This document shows, piece after piece, positions 50,246-59,359 of a stretch of 64,000 nt of DNA. Within the stretch, counting starts at the first letter, position 1, and each line of letters starts with the position of its first letter. The position numbers and the translations under genes were made by a program. Origin of the DNA: Streptomyces sp. Go-475. Lineage in GTDB: Bacteria; Actinomycetota; Actinomycetes; Streptomycetales; Streptomycetaceae. The DNA lies in the NCBI RefSeq assembly GCF_003330845.1, contig NZ_CP026121.1:6057501-6121500 (forward strand), in the 5' to 3' direction. A model generated the notes under the pieces. That model searched no databases. It was not told the DNA's origin and saw only the letters and a program-made list of their open reading frames with translations.

Positions 50246-50251
50246 GCCCCC

Positions 50252-50287
50252 GGGCCCGGCCGTGGCAGCGACGCCGCGGCCGGGCCC
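50252..50287 (+). terminator. ilvC terminator
   Basis: Eleven-bp perfect stem GGGCCCGGCCG (50252-50262)/CGGCCGGGCCC (50277-50287) with a 14-nt loop, followed by TTTCTC. Confidence 0.8.
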
Positions 50288-50465
50288 TTTCTCATCCGGG
50301 TGATCCTTCCGCAGAGGCGTAAGGCGCCCCTCGTCGCACCACTACACTGCTGCATAGATACGCGTCAGGCCCACAGCGTCGTGCGTCTTCCACGCGGCAA
50401 GCACCCCTCCACCGCCTGCGGCCGTCGGGACGGCCGTCCGCAGCACTGGACTTGTGAGGACTCAC

Positions 50466-52055
50466 GTGAGCTCGAAACCCGTCGTACTCATCGCTGAAGA
50501 GCTGTCGCCCGCCACCGTCGACGCGCTGGGCCCGGACTTCGAGATCCGGCACTGCAACGGCGCGGACCGCGCCGAGCTGCTCCCCGCCATCGCCGACGTG
50601 GACGCGATCCTGATCCGTTCGGCCACCAAGGTCGACGCCGAGGCGATCGCCGCCGCGAAGAAGCTCAAGGTCGTCGCACGAGCCGGCGTCGGCCTGGACA
50701 ACGTGGACGTCTCCGCCGCCACCAAGGCCGGCGTGATGGTCGTCAACGCCCCCACCTCGAACATCGTGACCGCCGCCGAACTGGCCTGCGGTCTGCTCCT
50801 CGCCACGGCCCGCAACATCCCGCAGGCCAACGCCGCGCTGAAGAACGGCGAGTGGAAGCGCAGCAAGTACACGGGTGTCGAGCTGGCCGAGAAGACCCTC
50901 GGCGTCGTCGGCCTCGGCCGCATCGGCGCGCTCGTCGCGCAGCGCATGTCCGCCTTCGGCATGAAGGTCGTCGCCTACGACCCGTACGTGCAGCCCGCCC
51001 GGGCCGCGCAGATGGGCGTCAAGGTGCTCTCGCTGGACGAGCTGCTGGAGGTCTCCGACTTCATCACCGTCCACCTCCCCAAGACGCCCGAGACCCTCGG
51101 TCTGATCGGCGACGAGGCGCTGCGCAAGGTCAAGCCCAGCGTGCGCATCGTCAACGCCGCGCGCGGCGGGATCGTCGACGAGGAGGCGCTGTACTCGGCG
51201 CTGAAGGAGGGCCGGGTCGCCGGCGCCGGTCTCGACGTCTACGCGAAGGAGCCCTGCACGGACTCCCCGCTGTTCGAGTTCGACCAGGTCGTCGCCACCC
51301 CGCACCTCGGTGCCTCCACGGACGAGGCGCAGGAGAAGGCCGGTATCGCCGTCGCCCGCTCGGTGCGTCTCGCCCTCGCCGGTGAGCTGGTGCCGGACGC
51401 GGTGAACGTGCAGGGCGGTGTCATCGCCGAGGACGTCAAGCCGGGCCTGCCGCTCGCCGAGCGCCTGGGCCGGATCTTCACGGCGCTCGCCGGTGAGGTC
51501 GCGGTCCGCCTGGACGTCGAGGTGTACGGCGAGATCACCCAGCACGACGTGAAGGTGCTGGAGCTGTCCGCCCTCAAGGGTGTCTTCGAGGACGTCGTCG
51601 ACGAGACGGTGTCGTACGTGAACGCCCCGCTGTTCGCCCAGGAGCGCGGCGTCGAGGTGCGCCTGACGACCAGCTCCGAGGCGAGCGAGCACCGCAACGT
51701 GGTGACCGTGCGCGGCACCCTCGCCGACGGCGAGGAGGTGTCGGTCTCCGGCACGCTGGCCGGCCCCAAGCACCTCCAGAAGATCGTCGCCGTCGGGGAC
51801 TACGACGTGGACCTCGCGCTCGCCGACCACATGGTGGTGCTGCGGTACGAGGACCGGCCGGGTGTCGTCGGCACGGTCGGCCGCATCCTCGGCGAGGCGG
51901 GCATCAACATCGCCGGCATGCAGGTGTCGCGTGCGGTCGCGGGCGGCGAGGCGCTGGCCGTGCTGACCGTCGACGACACGGTGACCGCCACGGTGCTGGC
52001 CGAGGTGGCGGCGGAGATCGGCGCCACGTCCGCCCGCTCGGTGAACCTGGCGTGA
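50466..52055 (+). CDS. serA: D-3-phosphoglycerate dehydrogenase
   Basis: A 529-aa first enzyme of serine synthesis. The GTG at 50466 is chosen for TGAGGA 5 bp upstream. NAD motif VVGLGRIGALVAQRM; catalytic Arg (NAARGGIVDEEALYSAL), Glu (DVYAKEPC) and His (TPHLGASTDEAQ). Long type with an intervening ASB domain (VRLDVEVYGEITQHDVKVLELSAL) and C-terminal ACT domain (HMVVLRYEDRPGVVGTVGRILGEAGINIAGMQ), so serine feedback is likely. It is separated from ilvC by a terminator and a 178-bp region without a gene. Confidence 0.97.
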   Translation: MSSKPVVLIAEELSPATVDALGPDFEIRHCNGADRAELLPAIADVDAILIRSATKVDAEAIAAAKKLKVVARAGVGLDNVDVSAATKAGVMVVNAPTSNIVTAAELACGLLLATARNIPQANAALKNGEWKRSKYTGVELAEKTLGVVGLGRIGALVAQRMSAFGMKVVAYDPYVQPARAAQMGVKVLSLDELLEVSDFITVHLPKTPETLGLIGDEALRKVKPSVRIVNAARGGIVDEEALYSALKEGRVAGAGLDVYAKEPCTDSPLFEFDQVVATPHLGASTDEAQEKAGIAVARSVRLALAGELVPDAVNVQGGVIAEDVKPGLPLAERLGRIFTALAGEVAVRLDVEVYGEITQHDVKVLELSALKGVFEDVVDETVSYVNAPLFAQERGVEVRLTTSSEASEHRNVVTVRGTLADGEEVSVSGTLAGPKHLQKIVAVGDYDVDLALADHMVVLRYEDRPGVVGTVGRILGEAGINIAGMQVSRAVAGGEALAVLTVDDTVTATVLAEVAAEIGATSARSVNLA

Positions 52056-52059
52056 CCTT

Positions 52060-52080
52060 CCCGGGGGCTCGGCCCCCGGG
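52060..52080. terminator. Short hairpin directly after serA
   Basis: CCCGGGGGC (52060-52068)/GCCCCCGGG (52072-52080) with a 3-nt loop, 5 bp after the stop. Confidence 0.65.
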
Positions 52081-52100
52081 CACCCGTTCGCCGTGAACCC

Positions 52101-52141
52101 AAGCGCCGGAGGGGCTGACTCGATCAGCCCCTCCGGCGCTT
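52101..52141. terminator. Perfect 18-bp bidirectional terminator
   Basis: Arms 52101-52118 and 52124-52141 pair over 18 bp without mismatch, with A-A at one end and T-T at the other and a 5-nt loop. It lies between the convergent serA and MFS genes. The GCCCCTCCGGCGCTT motif is common in Streptomyces terminators. Confidence 0.85.
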
Positions 52142-52161
52142 CGGCGTACTGCGAGGGGCCG

Positions 52162-53697
52162 TCAGACGGCCGCCTTCTCCCGCTCGGGTGCCATGGGGTC
52201 CGCGACCTGGGCCCGGCGCAGTGCCGGGACCGCCGCTGCCGCCGCCCCGGCCAGCAGCACCGCCCCGGTGACCGCCGCCGCGTGCATGCCGCTGGTGAAG
52301 GCCTCGCGTGCCGCCGCCGCCAGGGCGTCTCCCGCGCGCCCCGGGAGCTGTTCGGCCACCGCCAGCGCGCCGCCCAGCGTTTCGCGGGCCGGACCGGGCG
52401 CGGAGTCCGGGATCCGGTGGCGGTAGACAGCCGTGCCGATCGAGCCGAGGAAGGCCATGCTCAGCGCGCCGCCGAACTCCGTGCCGGTCTCCAGCAGGGA
52501 CGAGGCGGCGCCCGCCTTCTCCACCGGGGCGACGCTCATGGCCATGTCGACCACCAGGGACATGACGGCGACGATGCCGCAGGCCAGGACGGCGCACGCG
52601 GCCAGCAGCAGCCAGAGGGACCGGGTGCCGGTCAGGGCCAGCAGCACGTAGCCGCACGCGGTGACCGCGAAGCCGCCGCCGACGACGTACGCGCGGGGCA
52701 CGCCCCGCTGCACGAGCCGGGCGCTGACCGGGGCCGCGAGTCCGATGGGCACCGACGGCAGCAGGCTCCACAGCGCCGCCTCGAGAGGGCTCTTGTCCAG
52801 GACCGACTGGATGTACTGGGTGGTGAAGAAGGCCGAGCCCATCATGCCGAAGGCCGCCCCGAGATTGAGGGCCAGCGCCGGGCTGAAGCCGCGGCGCCGG
52901 AACAGCTCCGGTGAGATCAGCGGGGACGCCGTCGTGCGCTGGCGGTGGACGAACAGCGCGGCGAAGAGCAGGCCCGCCGACACCGACATCGCGTACCGGA
53001 CGTGCCAGCCCTCCGACGCGAGTTCCTTGAGGCCGTAGATCACCGGGAGCACCGCGGCCATCGACAGGGGGACGCTCAGCCAGTCGAAGCGGCCGGGGCG
53101 CGGGTTCCTGGACTCCGGGAGCAGCAGGGGGCCCAGGATCAGCAGCATCACCATCGCGGGCAGGTTGACCAGGAAGACCGAGCCCCACCAGAAGTGCTCG
53201 ACGAGGACGCCGCTCATCACGGAGCCGAGTGCGATACCGGCCGTCATCACGCCCGACCACAGGCCGATCGCCTTCGCGCGCTGCCCCGGATCGGTGAACA
53301 TCGTGCGGACCAGCGCCATCGTCGAGGGCATCAGCGTCGCGCCGCCGATGCCGAGCAGCGCCCGGGCCGCGATCAGGGTCTCCGCGCTGTTCGCGTAGGC
53401 CGCCACCAGGGAGGCCGTGCCGAAGGCGGCGGCGCCGACCAGCAGGAGCCGGCGGCGGCCGATGCGGTCGCCCAGCGCGCCCATCGTGATGAGCAGGCCG
53501 GCCAGCACGAAGCCGTAGATGTCGAAGATCCACAGCTGCTGGGTGGCGCTCGGTTCCAGGTCGGCGCTGATCGCGGGGATCGCGAAGTAGAGGACGGACA
53601 CGTCCATCGATACCAGCAGCAGCGGCAGCATCAGCACGCCGAGAGCCGTCCATTCGCGGCGGCCGGCGAGGGCGGGAGGGTGCGGTTTCGTCGTCAT
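52162..53697 (-). CDS. DHA2-type MFS drug exporter
   Basis: A 511-aa protein with about 14 hydrophobic helices. Signatures: MDVSVLYFAIPAISADLEPSATQQLWIFDIYG (helix 1 of the DHA2/QacA group), GDRIGRRRLLL (motif A) and ALLGIGGATLMPSTMALVR (motif C-like). It exports antibiotics or cationic compounds using protons. It is divergent from a TetR gene with two palindromes between them, the usual arrangement of a drug-inducible pump and its repressor. Confidence 0.92.
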   Translation of the reverse strand: MTTKPHPPALAGRREWTALGVLMLPLLLVSMDVSVLYFAIPAISADLEPSATQQLWIFDIYGFVLAGLLITMGALGDRIGRRRLLLVGAAAFGTASLVAAYANSAETLIAARALLGIGGATLMPSTMALVRTMFTDPGQRAKAIGLWSGVMTAGIALGSVMSGVLVEHFWWGSVFLVNLPAMVMLLILGPLLLPESRNPRPGRFDWLSVPLSMAAVLPVIYGLKELASEGWHVRYAMSVSAGLLFAALFVHRQRTTASPLISPELFRRRGFSPALALNLGAAFGMMGSAFFTTQYIQSVLDKSPLEAALWSLLPSVPIGLAAPVSARLVQRGVPRAYVVGGGFAVTACGYVLLALTGTRSLWLLLAACAVLACGIVAVMSLVVDMAMSVAPVEKAGAASSLLETGTEFGGALSMAFLGSIGTAVYRHRIPDSAPGPARETLGGALAVAEQLPGRAGDALAAAAREAFTSGMHAAAVTGAVLLAGAAAAAVPALRRAQVADPMAPEREKAAV

Positions 53698-53713
53698 GGG
53701 CAGGACTGTACGA

Positions 53714-53751
53714 GCGTATTAAACGCGTGTCTAGTACGTCTGTATAAGACG
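53714..53751. promoter_or_regulatory. Two operator-like palindromes between MFS and TetR genes
   Basis: GCGT-ATTAA-ACGC (53714-53726) and CGTCT-GTATA-AGACG (53737-53751) are perfect inverted repeats, both with 5-bp AT-rich centres, spaced 24.5 bp centre to centre. The AT centres resemble -10 boxes, so a bound repressor would block both divergent promoters. Confidence 0.55.
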
Positions 53752-53783
53752 CACGTATGGATGCTGGAGTAGAGTGAGGCGGC

Positions 53784-54362
53784 ATGGGACACCGTGAGGA
53801 TCTGCTGGAGGGCGCCAAGCGTTGCCTGCTGGCGAAGGGCTTCCTGCGCACGACCGCGCGCGACATCGTCAGGGAGTCGGGGACGAACCTGGCGTCGATC
53901 GGCTACCACTACGGCTCGAAGGACGCGCTGCTCGCGCAGGCGTACATCGAGATGGTGGAGGGGATGTCCGAGGCCTTCGAGGGCGGCGGCGAGCTGCGCG
54001 GGCAGCCGGGCTCGCTGGAGCGGTTCGCCGAGGTGTGGGCGAACATCATCGGCACCATGCGCGAGCCCGGGTCGCTGTGGCGGCTCAGCATGGAGATCGT
54101 GGCCATGGGCGACCAGCTGCCGGAGGTGCGGGAGCACCTGGCGCGGGCCCAGCGGGAGGGAGCGCGGGGCATCGTCACGCTCTTCCACGGCGGGCGCGAG
54201 GAGGACGTCCCCGAGGAGCGGGTGGACACCCTCGGCTACTTCTACCTGACCCTGATGATGGGCCTCATGGCGCAGTGGACCTTCGACCCGAAGACCGCTC
54301 CCGAGGCCGATCAGCTGGCGGCGGGGCTCCGCCGGGTGATCGAGGGCGTCAAGGAGCGCTGA
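53784..54362 (+). CDS. TetR family regulator of the adjacent MFS exporter
   Basis: A 192-aa protein. N-terminal helix-turn-helix: REDLLEGAKRCLLAKGFLRTTARDIVRESGTNLASIGYHYGSKDALL. The ligand domain includes GSLWRLSMEIVAMGDQLPEVREHLA. It likely represses the divergent exporter gene until a ligand binds. Its 3' end overlaps the convergent ABC ATPase gene by 14 bp. Confidence 0.9.
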   Translation: MGHREDLLEGAKRCLLAKGFLRTTARDIVRESGTNLASIGYHYGSKDALLAQAYIEMVEGMSEAFEGGGELRGQPGSLERFAEVWANIIGTMREPGSLWRLSMEIVAMGDQLPEVREHLARAQREGARGIVTLFHGGREEDVPEERVDTLGYFYLTLMMGLMAQWTFDPKTAPEADQLAAGLRRVIEGVKER

Positions 54363-55029
54363 GGCGCCCCTCCCGCATCTCGATCACCCGGTCCGCGACG
54401 TGCCGGACGACCGCCCGGTCGTGGCAGATGAACAGGTAGCCGAGGCCCAGGTCGTCCTGGAGGTCGGCGAGCAGGTTCAGCACGCCCGCGCGCACCGACG
54501 GGTCGAGGGACGACACCGGCTCGTCCAGGACCAGCAGGCGCGGGTCGGAGGCCAGGGCGCGGGCGATGCCGGCGCGCTGGCACTGGCCGCCGGACAGCTC
54601 GTGCGGCCGCCGGTCGCCGTAGACGGGGTCGAGGCCGACGCGGTCGAGGAGTGCGGCGACGCGGGCCGGGCCCTTCTCCGGGTCCCAGCGGCCCTGGACC
54701 TTCAGGGGCTCGGCGATCGCGTCCCGGATGCGGTGGCGCGGGCTGAGCGAGCCGTACGGGTCCTGGAAGACGGGCTGCATACGGGGCCGCAGCGGACGCA
54801 GCTCGGGTTCCGTCAGCGTCGTCAACTCCCGCCCTTCGAAACGGACTTCGCCGCTGTCCGGGCGGCGCAGCTGGAGCACCGCGAGGGCCGTGGTGGACTT
54901 GCCGCAGCCGGACGGGCCGTTCAGCGCGAGGGTCTCGCCGGCGGCCAGGGAGAAGGAGACGCCGTCCACGGCGGTGACCCGGCCGTAGCGGACGACCAGG
55001 TCGCGGACGTCGAGCAGGGGATCACTCAT
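54349..55029 (-). CDS. ABC importer ATPase (DppF/OppF-like)
   Basis: A 226-aa ATP-binding subunit. Walker A LNGPSGCGKSTTAL, Q-loop QPVFQDPYGSLSPRHRI, signature LSGGQCQRAGIARAL, Walker B LLVLDEP, H-loop FICHDRAVV. The C-terminal oligopeptide-transporter extension seen in longer DppF proteins is missing, so it is a short form. Last gene of a four-gene importer operon; its ATG overlaps the preceding stop. Confidence 0.9.
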   Translation of the reverse strand: MSDPLLDVRDLVVRYGRVTAVDGVSFSLAAGETLALNGPSGCGKSTTALAVLQLRRPDSGEVRFEGRELTTLTEPELRPLRPRMQPVFQDPYGSLSPRHRIRDAIAEPLKVQGRWDPEKGPARVAALLDRVGLDPVYGDRRPHELSGGQCQRAGIARALASDPRLLVLDEPVSSLDPSVRAGVLNLLADLQDDLGLGYLFICHDRAVVRHVADRVIEMREGRLSAP

Positions 55030-55994
55030 GCGGGCTGCCGCTCCTCGAGGAACAACTCGGTCGCCGGATGGGGAAGTTCCTCCCAGCGGTGGCAGGCGAC
55101 CAGACGGCCGGCGGCCGGCCGGGGCTCGGGTTCCGCCGTGTGGCAGGCCTCGGCCGCGAGCGGGCAGCGCGGGGCGAAGGCGCAGCCCGGCGGGAGCGCG
55201 CCCGGGGCGGGCGGGGTGCCGCGCAGGGCGGGCAGCCGGCGGCCCTCGGGCGCGTGCTGCGGGAGGGAGGCCAGCAGGCCGGCGGTGTAGGGGGCGCGGG
55301 GGCGGGCCAGCACCTCGTCCGCCGGGCCGAGTTCGGTGAGGCGGCCCGCGTACATGACCAGCACACGGTCCGCGTGGCCCTGGACGACGTCCATGTCGTG
55401 CGTGACCAGGACGAGCGCGGCGCCGACCGCCGCGCGCTGCTCGGCGAGCAGCCGCAGCACCTGCTCGCGGTACTCCTCGTCGAGCGCGGTGGTGGGCTCG
55501 TCGGCGACCACGATCTCCGGTTCGTTGATCGTCGCCATGGCGATCACCGCGCGCTGCCGCATGCCGCCGGAGTACTCGTGCGGGTAGGCGCGGGCCCGGC
55601 GTGCCGCGTCCGGGATGCCGACCCTGTCCAGGGCCGCGACCGCCCGGGCCCGGGCCTCCTTGCGGGACATCCCGGCCACCGACCGGACGGCGGCGGCGAG
55701 TTGGTCGCCCACCGGGTGCACGGGGGACAGGGCGGACAGGGCGTCCTGCGGGACCAGTGAGATGCGCCGGCCGCGGTGGGCCGAGAGGTCCGGGCTGACC
55801 GTGCCGCTCAGGGTCGCGCCGCGCGGCAGCATGCCGAGGAGCGCGCGGGCCGTGAGGGACTTGCCCGCTCCCGACTCGCCGACGATCGCCAGCACTTCGC
55901 GCGGGCGGACGTCGAAGGACAGGCCGCGCACGGCCTCCACGCCGTCGAAGGCGATACGGAGATCGCTGACGGAGAGCAGTGCCTCAGGTTCCAA
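55026..55994 (-). CDS. ABC importer ATPase (DppD/OppD-like)
   Basis: A 322-aa subunit. I chose the TTG at 55994 because AGGAAGGAGG lies 6 bp upstream; the longer frame is shadow sequence of the permease gene. Walker A VGESGAGKSLTARALLG, signature YSGGMRQRAVIAMA, Walker B IVVADEPTTALD, H-loop LVTHDMDVV. The C-terminal oligopeptide-transporter region with GCAFAPRCPLAAEACHTAEPE (Cys-rich cluster) is present. Overlaps the permease gene by 11 bp. Confidence 0.92.
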   Translation of the reverse strand: MEPEALLSVSDLRIAFDGVEAVRGLSFDVRPREVLAIVGESGAGKSLTARALLGMLPRGATLSGTVSPDLSAHRGRRISLVPQDALSALSPVHPVGDQLAAAVRSVAGMSRKEARARAVAALDRVGIPDAARRARAYPHEYSGGMRQRAVIAMATINEPEIVVADEPTTALDEEYREQVLRLLAEQRAAVGAALVLVTHDMDVVQGHADRVLVMYAGRLTELGPADEVLARPRAPYTAGLLASLPQHAPEGRRLPALRGTPPAPGALPPGCAFAPRCPLAAEACHTAEPEPRPAAGRLVACHRWEELPHPATELFLEERQPA

Positions 55995-57762
55995 CGGGGG
56001 CCTCCTTCCTGGCGGGGGCCGGGGGTGAGGCCGCAGCCGGGCCCGGGGTGGCCCGCCGCGGTCCGCGGCCCTGCGTGAGCGCCGCGCCCGACACGGCGAG
56101 ACCGGCCAGCAGGGCCAGCGCGACCGCCGGGGCGAGGGCCGCCCACGGGGCGCGTTCCACATACGCCCGGGACTCCTCCAGCAGCAGTCCCCACTCGGGG
56201 GCGGGCGGCTGGGCGCCCAGGCCGAGGAAGCCCAGCGAGGCCAGGGCCAGGGCGATGCCCGGCAGGCGCAGCAGGGCGTGGCGCGCGACCGGGCCGGCCA
56301 CGGACGGCAGGACGTGCCGGGTGAGGATCCAGAACGGGCTCGCGCCGATGGCGCGCTGGGCGGTGAGGAACGCCGACGCCCGCACCTCCTGCACCAGCGC
56401 CGCCGCGTGCGCGGACAGGGCGGGCCAGGAGATCAGCGCGACCGCGAGGGCCGCTCCGCCGGTGCCGGGCCCGACGGCCGCCGCGACCAGGATCCCGACG
56501 ATCACCGGGGGCAGCGCGTTGGCGATGTCCGCCGCGCCCGCCGCGATCCCCGGCAGGAAGCCCAGCAGCAGCGCGATCAGCAGGCCCAGCAGGCCGACGG
56601 CCGTCGCCGTGCCGACCGTCGAGGCGGCGCCGTGGCCGAGCCGGGCCAGCACGTCACGGCCGAGTCCGTCGGTGCCCAGCGGGTGCGCCCAGGAGGGCGG
56701 GGCGAGCCGGACGGTGGTGTCCACGGTGTAGGGGTCGCGCAGCAGCCCCCAGCCGATGGTGATCAGCAGGACGGCGGCGAGCGCCACCGGTACCGCCGGA
56801 TGCGCGCGGACCGGACGGGCCGGCGGCAGCGTCAGACCGGCGTCCCGCAGCGCGGGCCCGAGCAGCCGGCGCCGTACGCCCGCCGCGAGCGCGCCCGCGA
56901 CCAGGCCGAGCAGCAGCAGCGCGAGCACCGCGCCCTGGAGCAGCGGCAGGTCCTGCGACCTGGCCGCGCCGAGGGCCGTACGACCGATGCCCGGCACCGC
57001 GAACACCGTCTCCACGGCCACCGCCCCGCCGGTCAGGCCGACGGCGACCATCCCGAACTGCGGGACCAGCGGCGGCAGGACGCGCCGCAGCGCCGCCCCC
57101 GCGATCCGCGCCCGGCTCACTCCGGCGCCCCGCCACAGCTCCACCCACCGCTCCTCGAGCACGGCGGGCAGCGCGTCCGCGACCAGCCGCCCGAGCAGCC
57201 CGCCCGCGGGGACGCCTAGGGCGAGCGCGGGCAGCACCAGGTACTCGGCGCTCTGCCAGCCGGACGTCGGCAGCCAGCCGAGCCAGACCCCGAACACCAG
57301 CAGGGCGACGGTGGCCAGCAGGAACTCGGGCACGGCGGCCAGCATGGCGGCGAACGCCCCGGCCGAGCCGCGCCCGCGCACCAGCACCGGCGCGACCAGC
57401 GCGGCGGCCAGCAGCACCGCCAGGGCGAGCGCCGCGCCCATCAGCCCCAGGGACACCTGGAGCCCGGCGAGCACGGACGGCAGGACCTCATGGCCCGACA
57501 CCCAGGAGGTGCCGAAGTCGCCGCGCAGCAGGCCGGCGGCCCACCGGCCCAGCAGGGTCAGCGGACCGGCGTCCAGCCCGAGGTCCGCGCGGATCGCCGA
57601 CAGCGCCTCCTCGGTCGCCTCCTGCTCGGCCGACCGGGCGCGCAGTACGGTCAGCGCCGGGTCGCGGTGGGAGAGCCAGGGCAGGAGCCCGACGACGGCC
57701 AGGACGGTGACGAGTCCGACGCCCCGGGTCAGCCCGGCCGCCCCGTTCGCCGCGAACCTCAC
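55984..57762 (-). CDS. Fused DppB-DppC-type ABC permease
   Basis: A 592-aa protein with two permease domains in one chain. Residues of about 1-300 are DppB-like (RADLGLDAGPLTLLGRWAAGLLRGDFGTSWVSG at the front, ETVFAVPGIGRTALGAARSQDLPLLQG at the end). Residues of about 320-570 are DppC-like (HPLGTDGLGRDVLARLGHGA, EVRASAFLTAQRAIGASPFWILTRHVLPS with the ATPase-contact EAA loop). Normally these are two genes. The short tail is Ala/Pro-rich. Start GTG overlaps the upstream stop (GTGA). Confidence 0.9.
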   Translation of the reverse strand: MRFAANGAAGLTRGVGLVTVLAVVGLLPWLSHRDPALTVLRARSAEQEATEEALSAIRADLGLDAGPLTLLGRWAAGLLRGDFGTSWVSGHEVLPSVLAGLQVSLGLMGAALALAVLLAAALVAPVLVRGRGSAGAFAAMLAAVPEFLLATVALLVFGVWLGWLPTSGWQSAEYLVLPALALGVPAGGLLGRLVADALPAVLEERWVELWRGAGVSRARIAGAALRRVLPPLVPQFGMVAVGLTGGAVAVETVFAVPGIGRTALGAARSQDLPLLQGAVLALLLLGLVAGALAAGVRRRLLGPALRDAGLTLPPARPVRAHPAVPVALAAVLLITIGWGLLRDPYTVDTTVRLAPPSWAHPLGTDGLGRDVLARLGHGAASTVGTATAVGLLGLLIALLLGFLPGIAAGAADIANALPPVIVGILVAAAVGPGTGGAALAVALISWPALSAHAAALVQEVRASAFLTAQRAIGASPFWILTRHVLPSVAGPVARHALLRLPGIALALASLGFLGLGAQPPAPEWGLLLEESRAYVERAPWAALAPAVALALLAGLAVSGAALTQGRGPRRATPGPAAASPPAPARKEAPVGT

Positions 57763-59252
57763 TTGACGTAGGTGTCGGCGGTGACGAGCTCCCGCTCGCG
57801 CGGGTCGTGCGCGGCGCCCACGACCCCCTTCGCGTCGCCCTGGATCACACGCTCGTGGAGCATGGGGACGGCCGCGTCCTGGGCGAGCACGGCGGCCTCC
57901 GCCGCGACGATCGCCTTGCGGCGGGCGTCCCCGACCGGCGTGTCGGCGGCCTTCCGCAGGGCCTTGTCGACCTCAGGGTCCGCGAAGTCCGAGAGGTTGA
58001 AGGTGCCGTCGGACGCGAAGTCGCTGTACAGGTACGCGGCCGGGTCGCCGGAGTCGAGGACGGTGGCGCGGGAGAGGACGAACGCGTCGAAGCGGCCCGC
58101 GAGCGCGTCGGACTCGATGTTCGCGTACTCGCGCACGTCCAGCTTCACCTCGAAACCGGCCTTCTGGAGCTGCTGTTGCAGCGCGGCGGCCACCTCGGGC
58201 ATCTCCGAGCGGTCGGTGTACGTGCCGAGCGTGATGGTCCGGCCGTTCGGCTTGCCGGCCTCGGCGTGCTTCACCGGGGTGCGCAGGTCGGCCGCCCAGG
58301 GGAGCGCGGGTCCGAGCAGGCCCTCGGCGACGTCGGCGCGGCCCTCGTAGACGCCCTCCACGATGGCCTTGGCGTCGACGGCCTCGCGGGCCGCCGCCCG
58401 CACCGCGGGGTCCTTGAAGGCGCCCTTCCCGGTGTTGAGGTAGAGGGTGTTGGTGCGCGGCATCGGCACCTCGGTGATGAGGTCCTGGTCGAGGACGGCG
58501 GCCTGGGAGACCGGGATCGCCTCGACGATGTCGGCCTCGCCGCTGCGCAGCGCCGCCGCGCGGGCGGTGCCGTCGGGCACGTACTTCACGTCGATGCCGG
58601 GGGCCTTGGCCTTCTCGCCCCAGTAGCCGTCGTAGCGGCCGAGGGTGGCGGAGGAGGTGCCGTTCACCTTCGTCAGCTCGAACGGGCCGGTGCCGGCGCC
58701 GACCGGGTCGACCGTCTTCCCCCGGTACGCCCGGGCCGCCAGGATCGACAGCTGCGGGGAGCTCAGGCGCTGCGGGACCAGGGGGTCCTCGCTGGCGGTG
58801 GTGACGGTGACCCGGTCGCCGTCGGCCTTCGCGGTGAGGTCCACGCCGTCGAGGATGCGGGGCTTGGGGGAGGCGGTGGCGGCCTTGGTGAGGGAGGTGA
58901 CCACGGTCTCGGCGGTGAGCTTCGTGCCGTCGTGGAAGGTGACGCCGTCGCGCAGGGTGAAGGTCCAGGTCTTCCCGGACTGCTTCCAGTCGGTGGCGAG
59001 CGCGGGCTGTGCCTCGCCCTCGGCGTCCAGCCTGACCAGGGTCTCGGCGGTCGACCAGCGCGACAGTTTGAACGCGTCGTCGGAGAGCGGGGAGAGGCCG
59101 GAGCGGGGCGGCTGGAGCATGGCGACGCGTATGCGTTTGCCGCCGGAGCCGGAGTCGTCCGTGGCCTGCTCGGCGCCGCTGAAGCAGCCGGTGAGCAGGG
59201 CGGAGGCCGCGGCCACGGCGGTGAGGGGGACGAGACGGACGGGGACGCGCAC
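57759..59252 (-). CDS. Peptide/nickel-type substrate-binding lipoprotein (SBP_bac_5)
   Basis: A 497-aa lipoprotein: VRLVPLTAVAAASALLTGC with acylated Cys, then family-5 solute-binding features LSPLSDDAFKLSRWSTAETLVRLDAEG, TWTFTLRDGVTFHDGTKLTAETVV and YRGKTVDPVGAGTGPFELTKVNG. First gene of the importer operon (binding protein, fused permease, two ATPases). Family members bind peptides, nickel, heme or metal chelates. The Zur-like site upstream points to a metal or metallophore, but the residues alone do not decide. Confidence 0.9.
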   Translation of the reverse strand: MRVPVRLVPLTAVAAASALLTGCFSGAEQATDDSGSGGKRIRVAMLQPPRSGLSPLSDDAFKLSRWSTAETLVRLDAEGEAQPALATDWKQSGKTWTFTLRDGVTFHDGTKLTAETVVTSLTKAATASPKPRILDGVDLTAKADGDRVTVTTASEDPLVPQRLSSPQLSILAARAYRGKTVDPVGAGTGPFELTKVNGTSSATLGRYDGYWGEKAKAPGIDVKYVPDGTARAAALRSGEADIVEAIPVSQAAVLDQDLITEVPMPRTNTLYLNTGKGAFKDPAVRAAAREAVDAKAIVEGVYEGRADVAEGLLGPALPWAADLRTPVKHAEAGKPNGRTITLGTYTDRSEMPEVAAALQQQLQKAGFEVKLDVREYANIESDALAGRFDAFVLSRATVLDSGDPAAYLYSDFASDGTFNLSDFADPEVDKALRKAADTPVGDARRKAIVAAEAAVLAQDAAVPMLHERVIQGDAKGVVGAAHDPRERELVTADTYVK

Positions 59253-59319
59253 GGAACACCTCGGTCAAGGCACGGTCAAGACAGGGTCAATGGTTGAACG
59301 CGCCATGACCGTAGCATGA

Positions 59320-59334
59320 TGACAATCGTTTTCA
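59320..59334. promoter_or_regulatory. Zur/Fur-like box upstream of the ABC importer operon
   Basis: TGACAATCGTTTTCA is an imperfect 7-1-7 inverted repeat, matching 12 of 15 bases of the TGAAAATGATTTTCA-type site I recall for actinobacterial Zur. It is in an AT-rich island 68 bp before the importer start and may overlap its promoter. Confidence 0.4.
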
Positions 59335-59359
59335 GAATAGTGTCTTGAAGGCGTTGCTT

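Noticed and set aside
59253..59359. Small gene between the importer operon and the haloperoxidase-like gene
   Set aside because: The gap is AT-richer, too short, and lacks an ORF with a ribosome site. It is better explained as a promoter region.
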